From JAJRVM01 sp963700515 (lineage in GTDB: Bacteria; Planctomycetota; Planctomycetia; Pirellulales; Pirellulaceae), in the NCBI GenBank assembly GCA_963700515.1, contig CAVOXY010000014.1:62001-126000 (forward strand): a stretch of 64,000 nucleotides of DNA. Direction: 5' to 3'. Positions 18,850 through 28,075 of the stretch are shown here, piece by piece. The notes under the pieces are model-generated. The model did not search any database, was not told the DNA's origin, and saw only the letters and a program-made list of their open reading frames with translations. The translations under genes and the position numbers were made by a program. The number at the start of each line of letters is the position of its first letter. Within the stretch, counting starts at the first letter, position 1.

Positions 18850-19682
18850 CAGCACCTGTAACGCTACGACGCGAGGCGATGGCCACCGACTTCTGGGTTA
18901 CCATTGCGCATGCAGATCGCGTTTACGCGCGGCAGGCTGCGACCGAGGCATTGAGCGAACTCGAGCGTCTGGAGAATCTGCTGAGCCGCTATGTGGAGCA
19001 GAGCGACGTATCGCGCATCCACGAACTTCCGGCAGGAGCGTCTTTGGTCTTGCATCCCGACACGTACGATTGCATACAGCTCTCCTTGGAGATGGAAGCC
19101 GACACGCACGGCGCATTTAATATTGCCTATTTGCAGCAGCCGGCACGCGGTGCCACGCAGCTGCTCACCCTCTCGCCCCGGCCGCCTTGCGTCCAGGTGA
19201 CCGCTGCGCACGTGGCGTTGGACCTGGGGGGGATCGGCAAAGGCTTTGCCCTCGATCGCATGGCGGCTCTACTGGTCGATTGGGATGTGCCTCAGTTTCT
19301 GCTGCGGGCCAGCGCCAGCACGATGCTGGCTGGCGAGGCGCCACCGGGTTCGGACGGTTGGCCCGTGCGTTTCGGTCCGCCAGAGCATGTTCATACTCTG
19401 CACTTGAGACAGGCAGCCTTTAGCGGGTCGGGAATCGCCGTGAAAGGAAGCCACATTTTCGATCCGCAGACCGGACAACCGGCCAGAAACCATCGTATGG
19501 CTTGGGCGGGCACCATCACGGCCGCACACGCGGATGCACTTTCCACCGCTTTGATGGTGATGAATGAACCGGCCAGTCGCACGTATTGTCAACAGCACCC
19601 GGCGACCATCGCCTACGTGATGGGGGCTGGTGATGCGTCGCTCCAGCGGCTCGGTCGCGAGCATGGTGAGGTGTTTCGCTGA
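18837..19682 (+). CDS. apbE: ApbE-type FAD:protein FMN transferase
   Basis: The family motifs appear in order: EAMATDFWVTI (the AMGT-like start), the helix LSELERLENLLSRY, the FAD-binding VALDLGGIGKGFALDRMA, FSGSGIAVKGSHIFDPQTGQP (the H-I-F-D-P-x-T-G element) and HADALSTALMVM (metal-site region). The enzyme attaches FMN from FAD to a Thr/Ser of Rnf/Nqr-type or other flavoproteins. No lipobox or signal is seen, so it may act inside the cell or have an altered N-terminus. The in-frame stop just upstream means translation must start at the ATG inside the heptamer array, or at a later codon that would lose family sequence. At 281 residues it is slightly short for the family. Confidence 0.85.
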   Translation: MTNNPAPVTLRREAMATDFWVTIAHADRVYARQAATEALSELERLENLLSRYVEQSDVSRIHELPAGASLVLHPDTYDCIQLSLEMEADTHGAFNIAYLQQPARGATQLLTLSPRPPCVQVTAAHVALDLGGIGKGFALDRMAALLVDWDVPQFLLRASASTMLAGEAPPGSDGWPVRFGPPEHVHTLHLRQAAFSGSGIAVKGSHIFDPQTGQPARNHRMAWAGTITAAHADALSTALMVMNEPASRTYCQQHPATIAYVMGAGDASLQRLGREHGEVFR

Positions 19683-19761
19683 CGCGGCAGGGGGTTTAGA
19701 ATGGTCGGTCGGACTCGTTCAACCGGTTGCCTCGAATTCCTCATACGTGTGGAGAACGATC

Positions 19762-20655
19762 ATGTCACGCCACCTCATTGCCTGCACTATCATCGTCTCG
19801 CAGCTGGTTGCCGGTCTGTTCTTCTCACCGACCTCAGCAGCCGCCGCGGGTCCGCAGGCAGGGCCATCCAAGCATCCGTTATATGCCTTCTGCTTCGATA
19901 TTCCTGATACCCGCAAACGCGACATTCCGCAACAAGCGGCCATGCTCCAGCAGCTTGGTTTCGACGGGGCAGGGCACGTGGGACTCGACGGACTGCCGCA
20001 GCGACTGATGACTTTGGATGAAGCGAAGCTGCAGTTGTTCCTGGCCGGAACACCCATCAATCTCTCTCAGGACGCTGCACCACAATTGGCGGCATTTGCA
20101 GCGATCCTGCCCGCTCTGAAGGATCGCGATGTCCTCCTCTACGTCGTCTTGTCGGGGCTGCCGACCGGTGATCCTCAGGGGATGGACCGAGCGGTTTCCA
20201 TCTTGCAGCAGATCAGCGACCAGGCCGCTCCGTTGGGCGTGCGGATCGGCGTCTATCCGCACACCGGAGATTGGGTGGCAACGGTCCCTCAGGCAATCGC
20301 CGTCGCGAAGAAGGTGGAACGACCCAATTGTGGCGTGATCTTCAATCTCTGTCATTTCTTGCGCAATGAACCGGTCGACACTCTCGACGACGTTTTGAAA
20401 CAGGCCGCGCCTTATCTGCAGGGCGTCACGATCAATGGTGCCGACCTGGCCGGCAAGAATGACCCGGACTGGAAACGACTGATTCAGCCCCTTGACCGAG
20501 GATCGTTCGACATCCAGAAACTCCTGCATCAGATCGATGCACTTAGCTACACCGGCCCCATCGGCTTGATGTGTTACGGCATCGAAGGGGACGCTCAAGA
20601 ACACCTGGCCCGGTCGATCGCCGCGTGGAAGAAGCTGCAAGCGGCCGCAAAATGA
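19762..20655 (+). CDS. Exported sugar isomerase-like TIM-barrel protein
   Basis: The start at 19762 gives a signal peptide (LIACTIIVSQLVAGLFF, cleavage near SAAAAG). The rest follows the xylose-isomerase-like barrel (YAFCFDIPDTRKRD, LGFDGAGHVGLDGLPQR, GVRIGVYPHTGDW, NCGVIFNLCHFLRNEP, GVTINGADLAGKND, GPIGLMCYGIEGD). The first ligand position lies in the GVYPHTGDW strand where Glu is usual, so activity is uncertain. It probably belongs to the same sugar-handling group as the genes upstream. It lies 79 bases after ApbE on the same strand. Confidence 0.8.
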   Translation: MSRHLIACTIIVSQLVAGLFFSPTSAAAAGPQAGPSKHPLYAFCFDIPDTRKRDIPQQAAMLQQLGFDGAGHVGLDGLPQRLMTLDEAKLQLFLAGTPINLSQDAAPQLAAFAAILPALKDRDVLLYVVLSGLPTGDPQGMDRAVSILQQISDQAAPLGVRIGVYPHTGDWVATVPQAIAVAKKVERPNCGVIFNLCHFLRNEPVDTLDDVLKQAAPYLQGVTINGADLAGKNDPDWKRLIQPLDRGSFDIQKLLHQIDALSYTGPIGLMCYGIEGDAQEHLARSIAAWKKLQAAAK

Positions 20656-20656
20656 C

Positions 20657-20936
20657 GAGCGTGAGAATTTGGTCGCAACGGGTGAGTATGTGCACGCCAC
20701 AAAAGGCAGCCGCGACGTGTCGGTGGGCGGAGGACCGCAACTCGAAAGCGGTAACCCTTACGTGCAGGAACACGTCGGCCTGATGAAGGCGATGGCTGCC
20801 GATAAGTAGCCGAATGAAGGATGGCACGGTGCAGCGAGCAGTATGACCGCCGGTCTGGGACGCCACGCCCCGACACGTGCCCGGCCCAGACGGTTTCTAC
20901 CCGTTCCCGATCCCCGGCTTGTACAAACCTTACTGA
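20657..20936 (+). pseudogene. Remnant of a Gfo/Idh/MocA oxidoreductase gene
   Basis: From 20666 the frame reads GEYVHATKGSRDVSV, then ESGNPYVQEHVGLMKAMAADK, the conserved stretch after the family's central domain. A TAG at 20807-20809 interrupts it, after which the same frame continues as PNEGWHGAASSMTAGLGR. A second frame from 20859 gives DATPRHVPGPDGFYPFPIPG, which is the family C-terminus (usually DAxPPVLPDxDGxYPxPxPG). The N-terminal Rossmann half and an internal piece are missing. This is true decay rather than a single sequencing slip. Confidence 0.7.
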
Positions 20937-21360
20937 GCGGAAATGGGCCGTCGCCCGGCTTGGCTCCGGCCCTGTGTCATCGTCTTTTCCACGGTCCCTC
21001 TTTCCTTTGGCGGGAGAGGGCGTGGTCGCATTGCCGGCTATGCGGTTGCACTGCGCGCTGGCTTTTTGCCTACATCCGACCCTGCCCCGCTTCATTGATG
21101 GGGAAAAAAATCGGATGACAAAAAGATGAGGGTCCCCTTCGGTCGCATCCCGTCCCAGGCCACACTCGCACGCATGATCTTCAGCTACTCGGTGTTTGCA
21201 TCCAGGCATCGTCCGATCTCTGTCCCTAACGATCCTGCAGCCCCGGCGGGTTCATCCCGGCGGCACGGGACAGGCCGAAACAGGCCGCGGCTTGATTCGG
21301 TCTCGGAAAAACGCCGGTGTGATAGCACGTTGGGGACTCGACCGACACCAGGCCATGGCG
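20937..21360. other. Intergenic region, no gene recognised
   Basis: No gene was found. A GGATGACAAAAAGATG motif (21112-21127) recurs in part at 25343-25355. A GGGAGAGGGCGTGG stretch lies near 21012. Confidence 0.5.
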
Positions 21361-21362
21361 AC

Positions 21363-21478
21363 GGTAGCGGGCCAGTTGTCGTCCCACCGAGGCGGGCTCG
21401 GTGGAAACGTGCGCGGTGCATGTGTGGCGGTAGCGGGCCAGTTGTCGTCCTAGCGAGGCGGGCTCGGTGGAAGCGTGT
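21363..21478. repeat. Two-copy hairpin repeat ending in a coding sequence
   Basis: GGTAGCGGGCCAGTTGTCGT stands at 21363 and again at 21427, each followed by a GAGGCGGGCTCGGTGGAA block. The first copy is a perfect hairpin (CCACCGAG 21384-21391, loop GCGGG, CTCGGTGG 21397-21404). The second overlaps the 3' end of the glycoside hydrolase gene. A related GGTAGCCGACCAGTTGTGG occurs at 44734 and 44874. Confidence 0.85.
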
Positions 21479-23141
21479 CATACGCCAGCTTGAGGTCATC
21501 GAGATAGACCGACCCTTCACCGGCGCCAACCCCCTTCGAACCGACTACCATGAACGCGACGAACAGGACATCGCCCTCCGCACCGAGTTCCAAGTTCGTG
21601 TCGAAGGTCTGCCACTCAGGCACGCCACCATGGAGCAAGGTGTCGAGCTTCACTTTCGTGAACGTACTGTTCGCCAAGATCACCGAGACATGGAACTTGG
21701 GGTCCAGCGCCGAGGTATTTACGGCACCGGATAACCGGACGGTAATTGCCTTGGAAGCTGGTTGCGCGTCGACTCGGGTGATGATGAACGTACTGGCGTC
21801 CTCGACCGATTGATCGTCTTTCACATTCCAGCCAATGGGATGCCAGCGGAGAGAGTGGGAACCGGTGCGGGCCTGTTCCTTCGTCACGGCGATGGCATTT
21901 CCGCCACGGCTGGACGTCATCCAAGACTGGGGGCCCATGACGTTGTTGGCCGCCTCTGAAAGGTCGCCGGCCTCAAATCCTCCGTTGGACAGTCCCACGG
22001 CACGCTGTCGCGGTATAACTTTTGGCAAAGGAGTGACTTCACCCCGACGATAGCGCGCGAGCGAGTCCTTTAGTGCATCGTAACCCGGTTTCTTGGTGCT
22101 GTCTTCATACATAAGCCCCAGCGACGTCAGGTAGCGCATGAATGGTTCATGCTGCAGGAGTGCGTCATCAAGATAGCCCTGCAATGCTTGCTTTGTATGC
22201 GCGTAAGGCCAATCCACATGCGACAGCCAGGAGACACAGAGGATGCGGTCTTCTTTGCCGGATAGCCAGGCAATCAACTGGTTGATGAACTGCGCCTGTA
22301 ATTCGGGCGAGGAATCGATCGATTCATGCGTCGCACAGCCAATCTCTGTGATCAGGACCGGCTTGGAATCAGCAAGATGCAGCATATTGTCCAAGGCTGC
22401 GGCGAAGAACTTGGGATGGTCCGGATCGAGTGCCTGGGCGGTGGGAGATTTTCCGAGGGAGCTATTGGGAGTGTAGTACGTGAACGCCAGGTAATCACAA
22501 TACGGTTCCAGGTCTGGCCAATACGTCGCGGCGCCGTTGCAGCTGAGCACCACGCCAACGCGGATTTTCGGCCGAGCCTCGTGAATGATGGCGGCGCCCT
22601 TGCGAACAAAGGCGAGGTATTTCGGCCACTCGTCCCTGTGACCTCCGAAATAGCTGTCGACCTCGTTGCTCAGATTCAGGAAATCGATGGAGTCTCCGTA
22701 CTGGGCCAGAAAGGCTCGCAGAAAGGCCTCCCACCGCTCCAGCAACTCCGGATCGTCAAAAGACTTTCCCTCCAAGTACTTGGGCAGATGTTTCTGATCC
22801 ATGTGGACTGTCGTATTGGTGAGCGATATGACATAGCCCTGTTGCTTCAAGCTCTGCAAGTGTTTCTTGAACGGATCATCCCCTGTGACTGCCTTCCAGA
22901 AATATGCGCCCGGTTCGGGCTCCTTCCACTGGAAAATGGTGGTGAAGAAGTCGAGTTGAAATTCCTCAGCGATGGCCCGGTCTGTCGCATGATCTTGATT
23001 GGGAACACCATTGAGCCCAAAGGGAACGGTTACTCTCTTTCCCGGTTTCTCGGTTTCCGCGGCACCCGCGGTTGCCATGGGCACAGTCAACAGAACCACG
23101 ACCACAAGCAAGAATTCAACTCGGAGTGTCAGCTTGTTCAT
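21450..23141 (-). CDS. Secreted clan GH-A-like glycoside hydrolase with C-terminal beta domain
   Basis: A signal peptide (FLLVVVVLLTVPMATAGA) is followed by a TIM barrel with acid/base candidate Glu160 in IDFLNLSNEVDSY and nucleophile candidate Glu266 in PVLITEIGCATHE. This order and spacing fit clan GH-A enzymes. Residues from about 390 (LSNGGFEAGDLSEAANN to VYLDDLKLAYD) form a jelly-roll-like domain resembling carbohydrate-binding modules. The length is 563 residues. The last codons (LPPSPPR and the TAG stop) lie inside the hairpin repeat copy at 21450-21478, so the repeat has probably replaced the original end. The substrate is unknown; a plant or algal polysaccharide would fit the nearby sulfatase and isomerases. 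Confidence 0.8.
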   Translation of the reverse strand: MNKLTLRVEFLLVVVVLLTVPMATAGAAETEKPGKRVTVPFGLNGVPNQDHATDRAIAEEFQLDFFTTIFQWKEPEPGAYFWKAVTGDDPFKKHLQSLKQQGYVISLTNTTVHMDQKHLPKYLEGKSFDDPELLERWEAFLRAFLAQYGDSIDFLNLSNEVDSYFGGHRDEWPKYLAFVRKGAAIIHEARPKIRVGVVLSCNGAATYWPDLEPYCDYLAFTYYTPNSSLGKSPTAQALDPDHPKFFAAALDNMLHLADSKPVLITEIGCATHESIDSSPELQAQFINQLIAWLSGKEDRILCVSWLSHVDWPYAHTKQALQGYLDDALLQHEPFMRYLTSLGLMYEDSTKKPGYDALKDSLARYRRGEVTPLPKVIPRQRAVGLSNGGFEAGDLSEAANNVMGPQSWMTSSRGGNAIAVTKEQARTGSHSLRWHPIGWNVKDDQSVEDASTFIITRVDAQPASKAITVRLSGAVNTSALDPKFHVSVILANSTFTKVKLDTLLHGGVPEWQTFDTNLELGAEGDVLFVAFMVVGSKGVGAGEGSVYLDDLKLAYDTLPPSPPR

Positions 23142-23496
23142 CGTTCATTCTCCCAAGGGACGATAATATTTCGGCATAACCGGGGTCAGTTCTTCGAAAA
23201 CAAGGTAACGCTCGCAACTTGCTTTGTCCTTGCCATAGGGACGTCAGCCCATGCGGCGAAATCAGCTGGAAGCGAGCTGCATCGGCGGTTTTGTTAGGGC
23301 TCCTTGCCTGACACCGCTCGAGGCTCGTAATCGTGGCTCCTATTATGACATGGTGCCCCCTAAGCGTGTCGACGCGGCCGGGTTTTCTCCACTTCCGCAC
23401 CCACGGACGCGATTCCCGAGTTCACCTCGTCGCAAACACGGCTTTAACGGCTTCGAGGTATTTCATACCGTTCACGGTGTCGGGTTACACGGTTAT
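23142..23496. other. Intergenic region, no gene recognised
   Basis: On the minus strand a short open stretch reads NGMKYLEAVKAVFATR before a stop near 23427. It may be a remnant, but it is too short to assign. Nothing else was seen. Confidence 0.4.
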
Positions 23497-25077
23497 CTAC
23501 GTCTTCTCTTGGTCTTCCCTCAGTAAGGCCGTCAGCCGTTGGACGATGTCGGGGTGTTGCTGGTACAGATTATGCTCTTCCTGTGGATCGTCCGCCAGAT
23601 TGTAGAGTTGTCCGGCAGGTGCATCGGGCGGCGGTGTGTATTGCGTGAAACCGCCTGAACTGCGTCCGAGGATCAATTTCCAGTTGCCTTGCCGAATCGC
23701 AAACACGCCGTTTCCCGAGTGATGGATCAGGTGGTCATGAACGGGCTTGTCGGGAGCCGTTCCCCACAAGACCGAGCCAATATCGAGACTGTCTTCCGCA
23801 GCATCGTCTGGCAACTGATAACCGGTGAGCGTGGCCAACGTTCGCATCAAGTCGGTCAGAATGATCGGTTCGCCAGAGACGCTCGCCGGCGCAATATGTC
23901 CTGGCCAGCGCGCGATAAACGGCACACGATGCCCCCCTTCCCAGATATCGGATTTCAGCCCACGCCAAGGCCGACTGGGATCGTGACCGAAATGCGTCTT
24001 TACCGATCCGACCTCCCCGTTCATGTTGGAGCCATCACGCTGTGGTGACCCATTGTCGGACGTGAAAATCACCAGCGTATTCTCGGACAAGTTGTGCCGT
24101 TGTAGAGCCGCCATGACCTGCCCGACGGTCCAGTCGACTTCGCAGACATAGTCGCCATACCAGCCGGCACCACTCTTGCCAATGAAATGTGGTGACGGGG
24201 CGATCGGTGTGTGTGGCGCCGTGAGAGGCAGATACAGAGAAGAAAGGTGTCTCCTGCTCTTGAGTTCGCTGTTCAATGAATTGGACTGCACGCTGGGCTA
24301 GAACCGGAAGAACCACAGACAGATCCCATCCCGGTAGGGCCGGACCAGGGTTTCCAAACATATTGTCCGGTTTGGGCACCGACGGAATGCCTATTGTTCG
24401 ATCGTTCTCGATGAAACAATAAGGAGGAAAATTGGGGACGTCGTCCCCAAAGTACGCGTCGAAACCGCGAGTGGTCGGACCACCGCGTGTGCGCGCGCGA
24501 AATCAATCCGCTCGGTGTACTCATCGCGCTGTTGAGCGGATAACATGTGACCCGCGAACTCATCGGTTATATATCCTCCGTTCTTCAACGGCCAATCCCA
24601 TCCCAGATGCCACTTACCGACACACGCCGTGTCGTATCCGAGCTGCTGAAACATCTTGGCCATCGTCAGACGATCCGGCTCGATCAACGGCGGATCCCAC
24701 ACCCACAACACACCTTGCTTCAAGGGGGACCGCCAGCAGAACCGGCCGGTCAGCAGACCGTAACGCGTAGGGGTGCAGACACTCGACGGCGTGTGCGCGT
24801 CGGTCAGTCGCATTCCCGACTGCGCAAGCTGATCGATGTGTGGCGTCGGTATCTTGGACTGGTCGTTGTAGCAGTGGGGATCGCCGTATCCAAGATCGTC
24901 CGCCAGGATGAATATGATATTCGGTACACCGCTACGATCGGTATTTCCTCGGCAGGTTGTGGGACATATTGACAGAGTGATGCAGGAGACGACAAGTGTG
25001 AATGGAGCAATTCTGTGTAGTAATCGACGATTTATCAGTGCAGAGAAAGGTCGCGCGTGATCGGGGGTAGCACGCAT
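23497..25077 (-). CDS. Secreted arylsulfatase-type sulfatase (frameshifted)
   Basis: ATG 25077 follows TGGAGG. A signal-like segment (IAPFTLVVSCITLSIC) precedes PNIIFILADDLGYGD (metal-binding Asp pair, residues 60-61) and SSVCTPTRYGLLTGR, where Cys101 in CxPxR is the site converted to formylglycine. Further motifs are CVGKWHLG, FTSDNGSPQ (metal ligands) and GLKSDIWEGGHRVPFIARWPG. Frame breaks occur near 24480 and 24240; restoring them gives a normal-length enzyme of about 525 residues ending LREDQEKT. The enzyme removes sulfate esters, probably from sulfated polysaccharide, and needs a formylglycine-generating enzyme that is not in the window. Confidence 0.88.
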
Positions 25078-25485
25078 GGGTTGCCTCCAGTAACGCTCTG
25101 GGATCGCGGTGCACATGCCTGTGCGTGGCGGGACGCCAATTCAGTATCGGTGCTCGGTGGGAGGCCGTCAACGCGCGGGAGTGGGATGGTGGGAATGGGG
25201 AACGAAGGAGGAGTCTCGTGGGAAGAGAACCGACGGTGCGGCGGACGGTGCACGGGGCTGAGCCCCTACTGCGAACTGACTCGGGTCACAGCCGATGATG
25301 TGCAAGAGACCTTGGACGGGGCAGATAAGGACAAAAATATAAGATGACAAAAAGATCTCCTGTGCCGACCTGTCTTTTTGTCACCCGATTGTGTTGTCCT
25401 TCCAGCGAAGAAAGCCCCTGACAGGGGCGCGCCATACGAGACGAAGGGCCAGTTACCCGCCTCGGAACCGGTGCATCGGGCGGCG
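25078..25485. other. Intergenic region with two hairpins
   Basis: There is no gene. Besides the terminator-like hairpin at 25345-25383, a perfect GCCCCT/AGGGGC hairpin with a GAC loop lies at 25414-25428. Confidence 0.5.
25345..25383 (-). terminator. Probable rho-independent terminator of the 2-hydroxyacid dehydrogenase gene
   Basis: TGACAAAAAGA (25345-25355) and TCTTTTTGTCA (25373-25383) form an 11-bp perfect stem around a 17-base loop with an internal T run. On the minus strand it lies about 100 bases after the dehydrogenase stop and is followed by T-rich DNA. Confidence 0.5.
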
Positions 25486-26480
25486 TCAATTCACCACGTT
25501 GCGAATGGAAAGTCCGAGCAGAGCGCGGCGGCAGGCTTCGGCGGTTTTATGACGGATGTCCATCATTCCCTGTCGCAATAGAACGCGGCGTGCGGGTTAA
25601 TGATCAGCCGATCGTACGCCGGGTGTTGTGGATCGCGCCAGGCCATGATCAGCGGGTCGTCATCGGTGGGTGGTTCGCGGCGCAGCACATCGATACCCGC
25701 GCCGGCCAATTGCCCGGAGGCAATCGCGGCTGGAATTGCCGACGTATCGACGATCTCTCCGCGAGCGGTATTGACCAGATAACTTGCCGGGCGCATCTGG
25801 GCTATGGTTTCGGCGCAGATCATATGACGGGTCTCGTCCGTCAGCGGGCAATGCAGGCTGACAATGAGCACCTCCCCCAGCAGTTCCTCCAAGGTCTCGC
25901 AACGCCGAATGCCCAAGGCCTTATCGTACCCGTCGGGCTTGTAGGGATCATAGAAGAGAACATCCAGGCCAAACGCTTTGGCGCGCAGCGCCGCGGCGGT
26001 GCCAATGCGTCCCAGGCCGATCACTCCAAACCGGCTGCCACGCAAGCGGGCCAGCGGCGCCACTGCTTGCGGCGACCAACGGTCGCGACCGAGCCGCATA
26101 CGCGTATTTAAGAAGTGCACGCCTCGCGCCAGTGACAAGGCGATGGCCAGCGCCGAATCGGCCACTTCCTCCGAACCGTAGTCCGGCACATTCGCCACGG
26201 GAATACCGCGCTGCCTGGCATATTGCAGGTCGACATTGTCAACCCCCACCCCTCCGCGCACGATCAAGCGGCAGTTTTCCAACCGCTCGATCGTGTTTTG
26301 CGATATCGAGAGCTCGTGGTAGAGGATCAGTGCATCGGCCGACTCGACCTTGCCAATCAACTGTTCCTCTTCGCTCGCCGCCAGCGCGATGATGTCGGCG
26401 CAGGAATCGAGAATTGCCCGTTCCGGCGCCAGGTCGTCGCTTAGGAAATCAGTCACAACCACTTGAAAACGTCGGTTCAT
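25486..26480 (-). CDS. D-isomer-specific 2-hydroxyacid dehydrogenase, CtBP-like (frameshifted at its end)
   Basis: The start at 26480 follows GGGACGGAG. Motifs include CRLIVRGGVGVDNVDL, VPDYGSEEVADSALAIALSL, the NAD-binding GVIGLGRIGTAAAL, the catalytic Arg in VNTARGEIVD, the Glu in GIDVLRREPP and the His in INPHAAFYC. The first frame stops at 25563, but adding one base near 25577 restores MMDIRHKTAEACRRALLGL and the usual family ending RNVVN with a stop at 25486. The enzyme should reduce or oxidise a 2-hydroxyacid with NAD(P) in the cytoplasm. It stands alone between the sulfatase and a repeat array. Confidence 0.85.
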
Positions 26481-26549
26481 ACTCCGTCCCTGCTGGTGCG
26501 AGTGGATGAGACGGTTTCGGAATGAGCGCGGCAAGCTACAGGAGGCACC

Positions 26550-27000
26550 GTAGCTGAGCCCGCCAAGGGCTCAGCAGCACGCGGCTAGATCTCCCACTTC
26601 CCGCTCTCCGTAGCTGAGCCCGCCAAGGGCTCAGCAGCGGCGCGGATAGATCTCCCACTTCCCGCTCTCCGTAGCTGAGCCCGCCAAGGGCTCAGCAGCA
26701 GCGCGGCTAGATCTCCCACTTCCCGCTCTTCGTAGCTGAGCCCGCCAAGGGCTCAGCAGCGGCGCGGATAGATCTCCCACTTCCCGCTCTCCGTAGCTGA
26801 GCCCGCCAAGGGCTCAGCAGCACGCGGATAGATCTCCCACTTCCCGCTCTTCGTAGCTGAGCCCGCCAAGGGCTCAGCAGCGGCGCGGCTAGATCTCCCA
26901 CTTCCCGCTCTCCGTAGCTGAGCCCGCCAAGGGCTCAGCAGCGGCGCGGATAGATCTCCCACTTCCCGCTCTCCGTAGCTGAGCCCGCCAAGGGCTCAGC
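26550..27000. repeat. GTAGCTGAG hairpin array, 60-61-bp period, eight copies
   Basis: GTAGCTGAGCCC starts at 26550, 26610, 26671, 26732, 26793, 26853, 26914 and 26975. Each copy forms arms GCTGAGCCC and GGGCTCAGC around loop GCCAA. The 35-base connector contains AGATCTCCCACTTCCCGCTC. The period is not a multiple of three, so the array is not coding. It separates the dehydrogenase from ferritin. Confidence 0.95.
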
Positions 27001-27086
27001 CGGACGGCTGACCTCAACCAACTGCGCTGAACCCTGGTGGGTCCAGCTACGTGCACGCGGCAAAGCTACGCAACCACGGCATGCGC

Positions 27087-27608
27087 CTATTCGGCGGCAC
27101 CGCCGCTGGAAGCAGCGGCACTCGGCGCGCGAGCCCCGAGCTGCTGGTCGATCATGAGCAGGCCCATCGGGTTGTCGCGAATCAGTTCCAATTTTCCAAC
27201 AATAGCCTGAGCCGTCGCTTCTTCTTCCACCTGCTCACTCACAAACCACTGGAGGAAAGTGTTCGTAGCGTGATCGCTCTCCTTAATTGCCAGGTCGACC
27301 AACGCATTGATCTTTTTGCTGATCAGTCGCTCATGGGCGTACGCTTCCTGGAATGCTTCCAACGGGCTGGCCCAATCCGTTTTCGGTTTGTCGATCTGCT
27401 CCAACACCACCCGCCCGCCACGATCGTTGATAAAGGCGATGAACTTCATCGCATGGAACCGTTCCTCGTCCGTCTGGATCCGCATCCAATTGGTCATACC
27501 TTCCAGATTCGAGGCAGCAAAATAGTTGGCCATCGAGAGGTAGAGATACGAGGAGAAAAACTCTGCATTCAGATGGTCGTTAAAAGCCTTTTCAATCTTC
27601 TTGTCCAT
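27087..27608 (-). CDS. ftnA: Ferritin (non-heme iron storage)
   Basis: The 173-residue protein is a four-helix ferritin. Ferroxidase ligands are visible at Glu16 (HLNAEFFSS) and Glu49/His52 (TDEERFHAMKF), with the third-helix Glu in AYAHERLIS and Gln in FLQWFVSEQVEEE. No heme-ligand methionine of the bacterioferritin type is evident. The tail beyond about residue 160 is Ala/Gly/Ser-rich. It oxidises Fe(II) and stores ferric mineral in a 24-mer in the cytoplasm. The ribosome site is weak (AAGGGT). Confidence 0.92.
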   Translation of the reverse strand: MDKKIEKAFNDHLNAEFFSSYLYLSMANYFAASNLEGMTNWMRIQTDEERFHAMKFIAFINDRGGRVVLEQIDKPKTDWASPLEAFQEAYAHERLISKKINALVDLAIKESDHATNTFLQWFVSEQVEEEATAQAIVGKLELIRDNPMGLLMIDQQLGARAPSAAASSGGAAE

Positions 27609-28075
27609 GCGTCGTACCCTTGCTTTTCATCACCCTGTGAGGAATCGTCCTGCTTGATCGCAATCTACCCACCGAGTCGTTCGCTGGGTCGAACCGCCGC
27701 TACGGCCTGTCGGAACCCTGTGCGCCGCACGCGTCCCCGCCAACGACAGGTGCTTTATGGAGTATTTTAGAGCAGTTACCGCGTTCGCCTACCCCACCTC
27801 ATCCGTTTGCACGGGTATCGGTGTGAGCGGCTTTCGCCGGTCCTGCAGGCGACTTGGCAGTCACGCTGCGTGGGGCCCACGGGGCGCCCAGGCGACCGGC
27901 GTCCGGGGCGGTAGACAAGTCGCAGCTCGGCACCGAGAATGGGTCTCGCGGCCGGGGTGAGCGACCCTACGTCATGCCCCCGCTCAGGCCGGCTCGGCCA
28001 GGGCCGAGAATGCCCTCAATCCCCTCGTCCGATCCAAAGCAGCATCGTCTCAGCCAAGAAACACCGACGCCCCGG
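27609..28075. other. Divergent intergenic region, no gene recognised
   Basis: The gap lies between ferritin and the TauE/SafE gene. In-frame codons upstream of 28076 are Pro/Arg-rich and unlike the family, so they are treated as non-coding. Confidence 0.5.

Noticed and set aside
21120..21734. Plus-strand open frame of 202 codons
   Set aside because: Its second half is antisense to the end of the glycoside hydrolase, and its middle is the hairpin repeat.
26550..27000. CRISPR array or coding repeat
   Set aside because: Connectors are conserved, the 60-61-bp period is not a multiple of three, and there are no cas genes. Open frames here are by-products of repetition.
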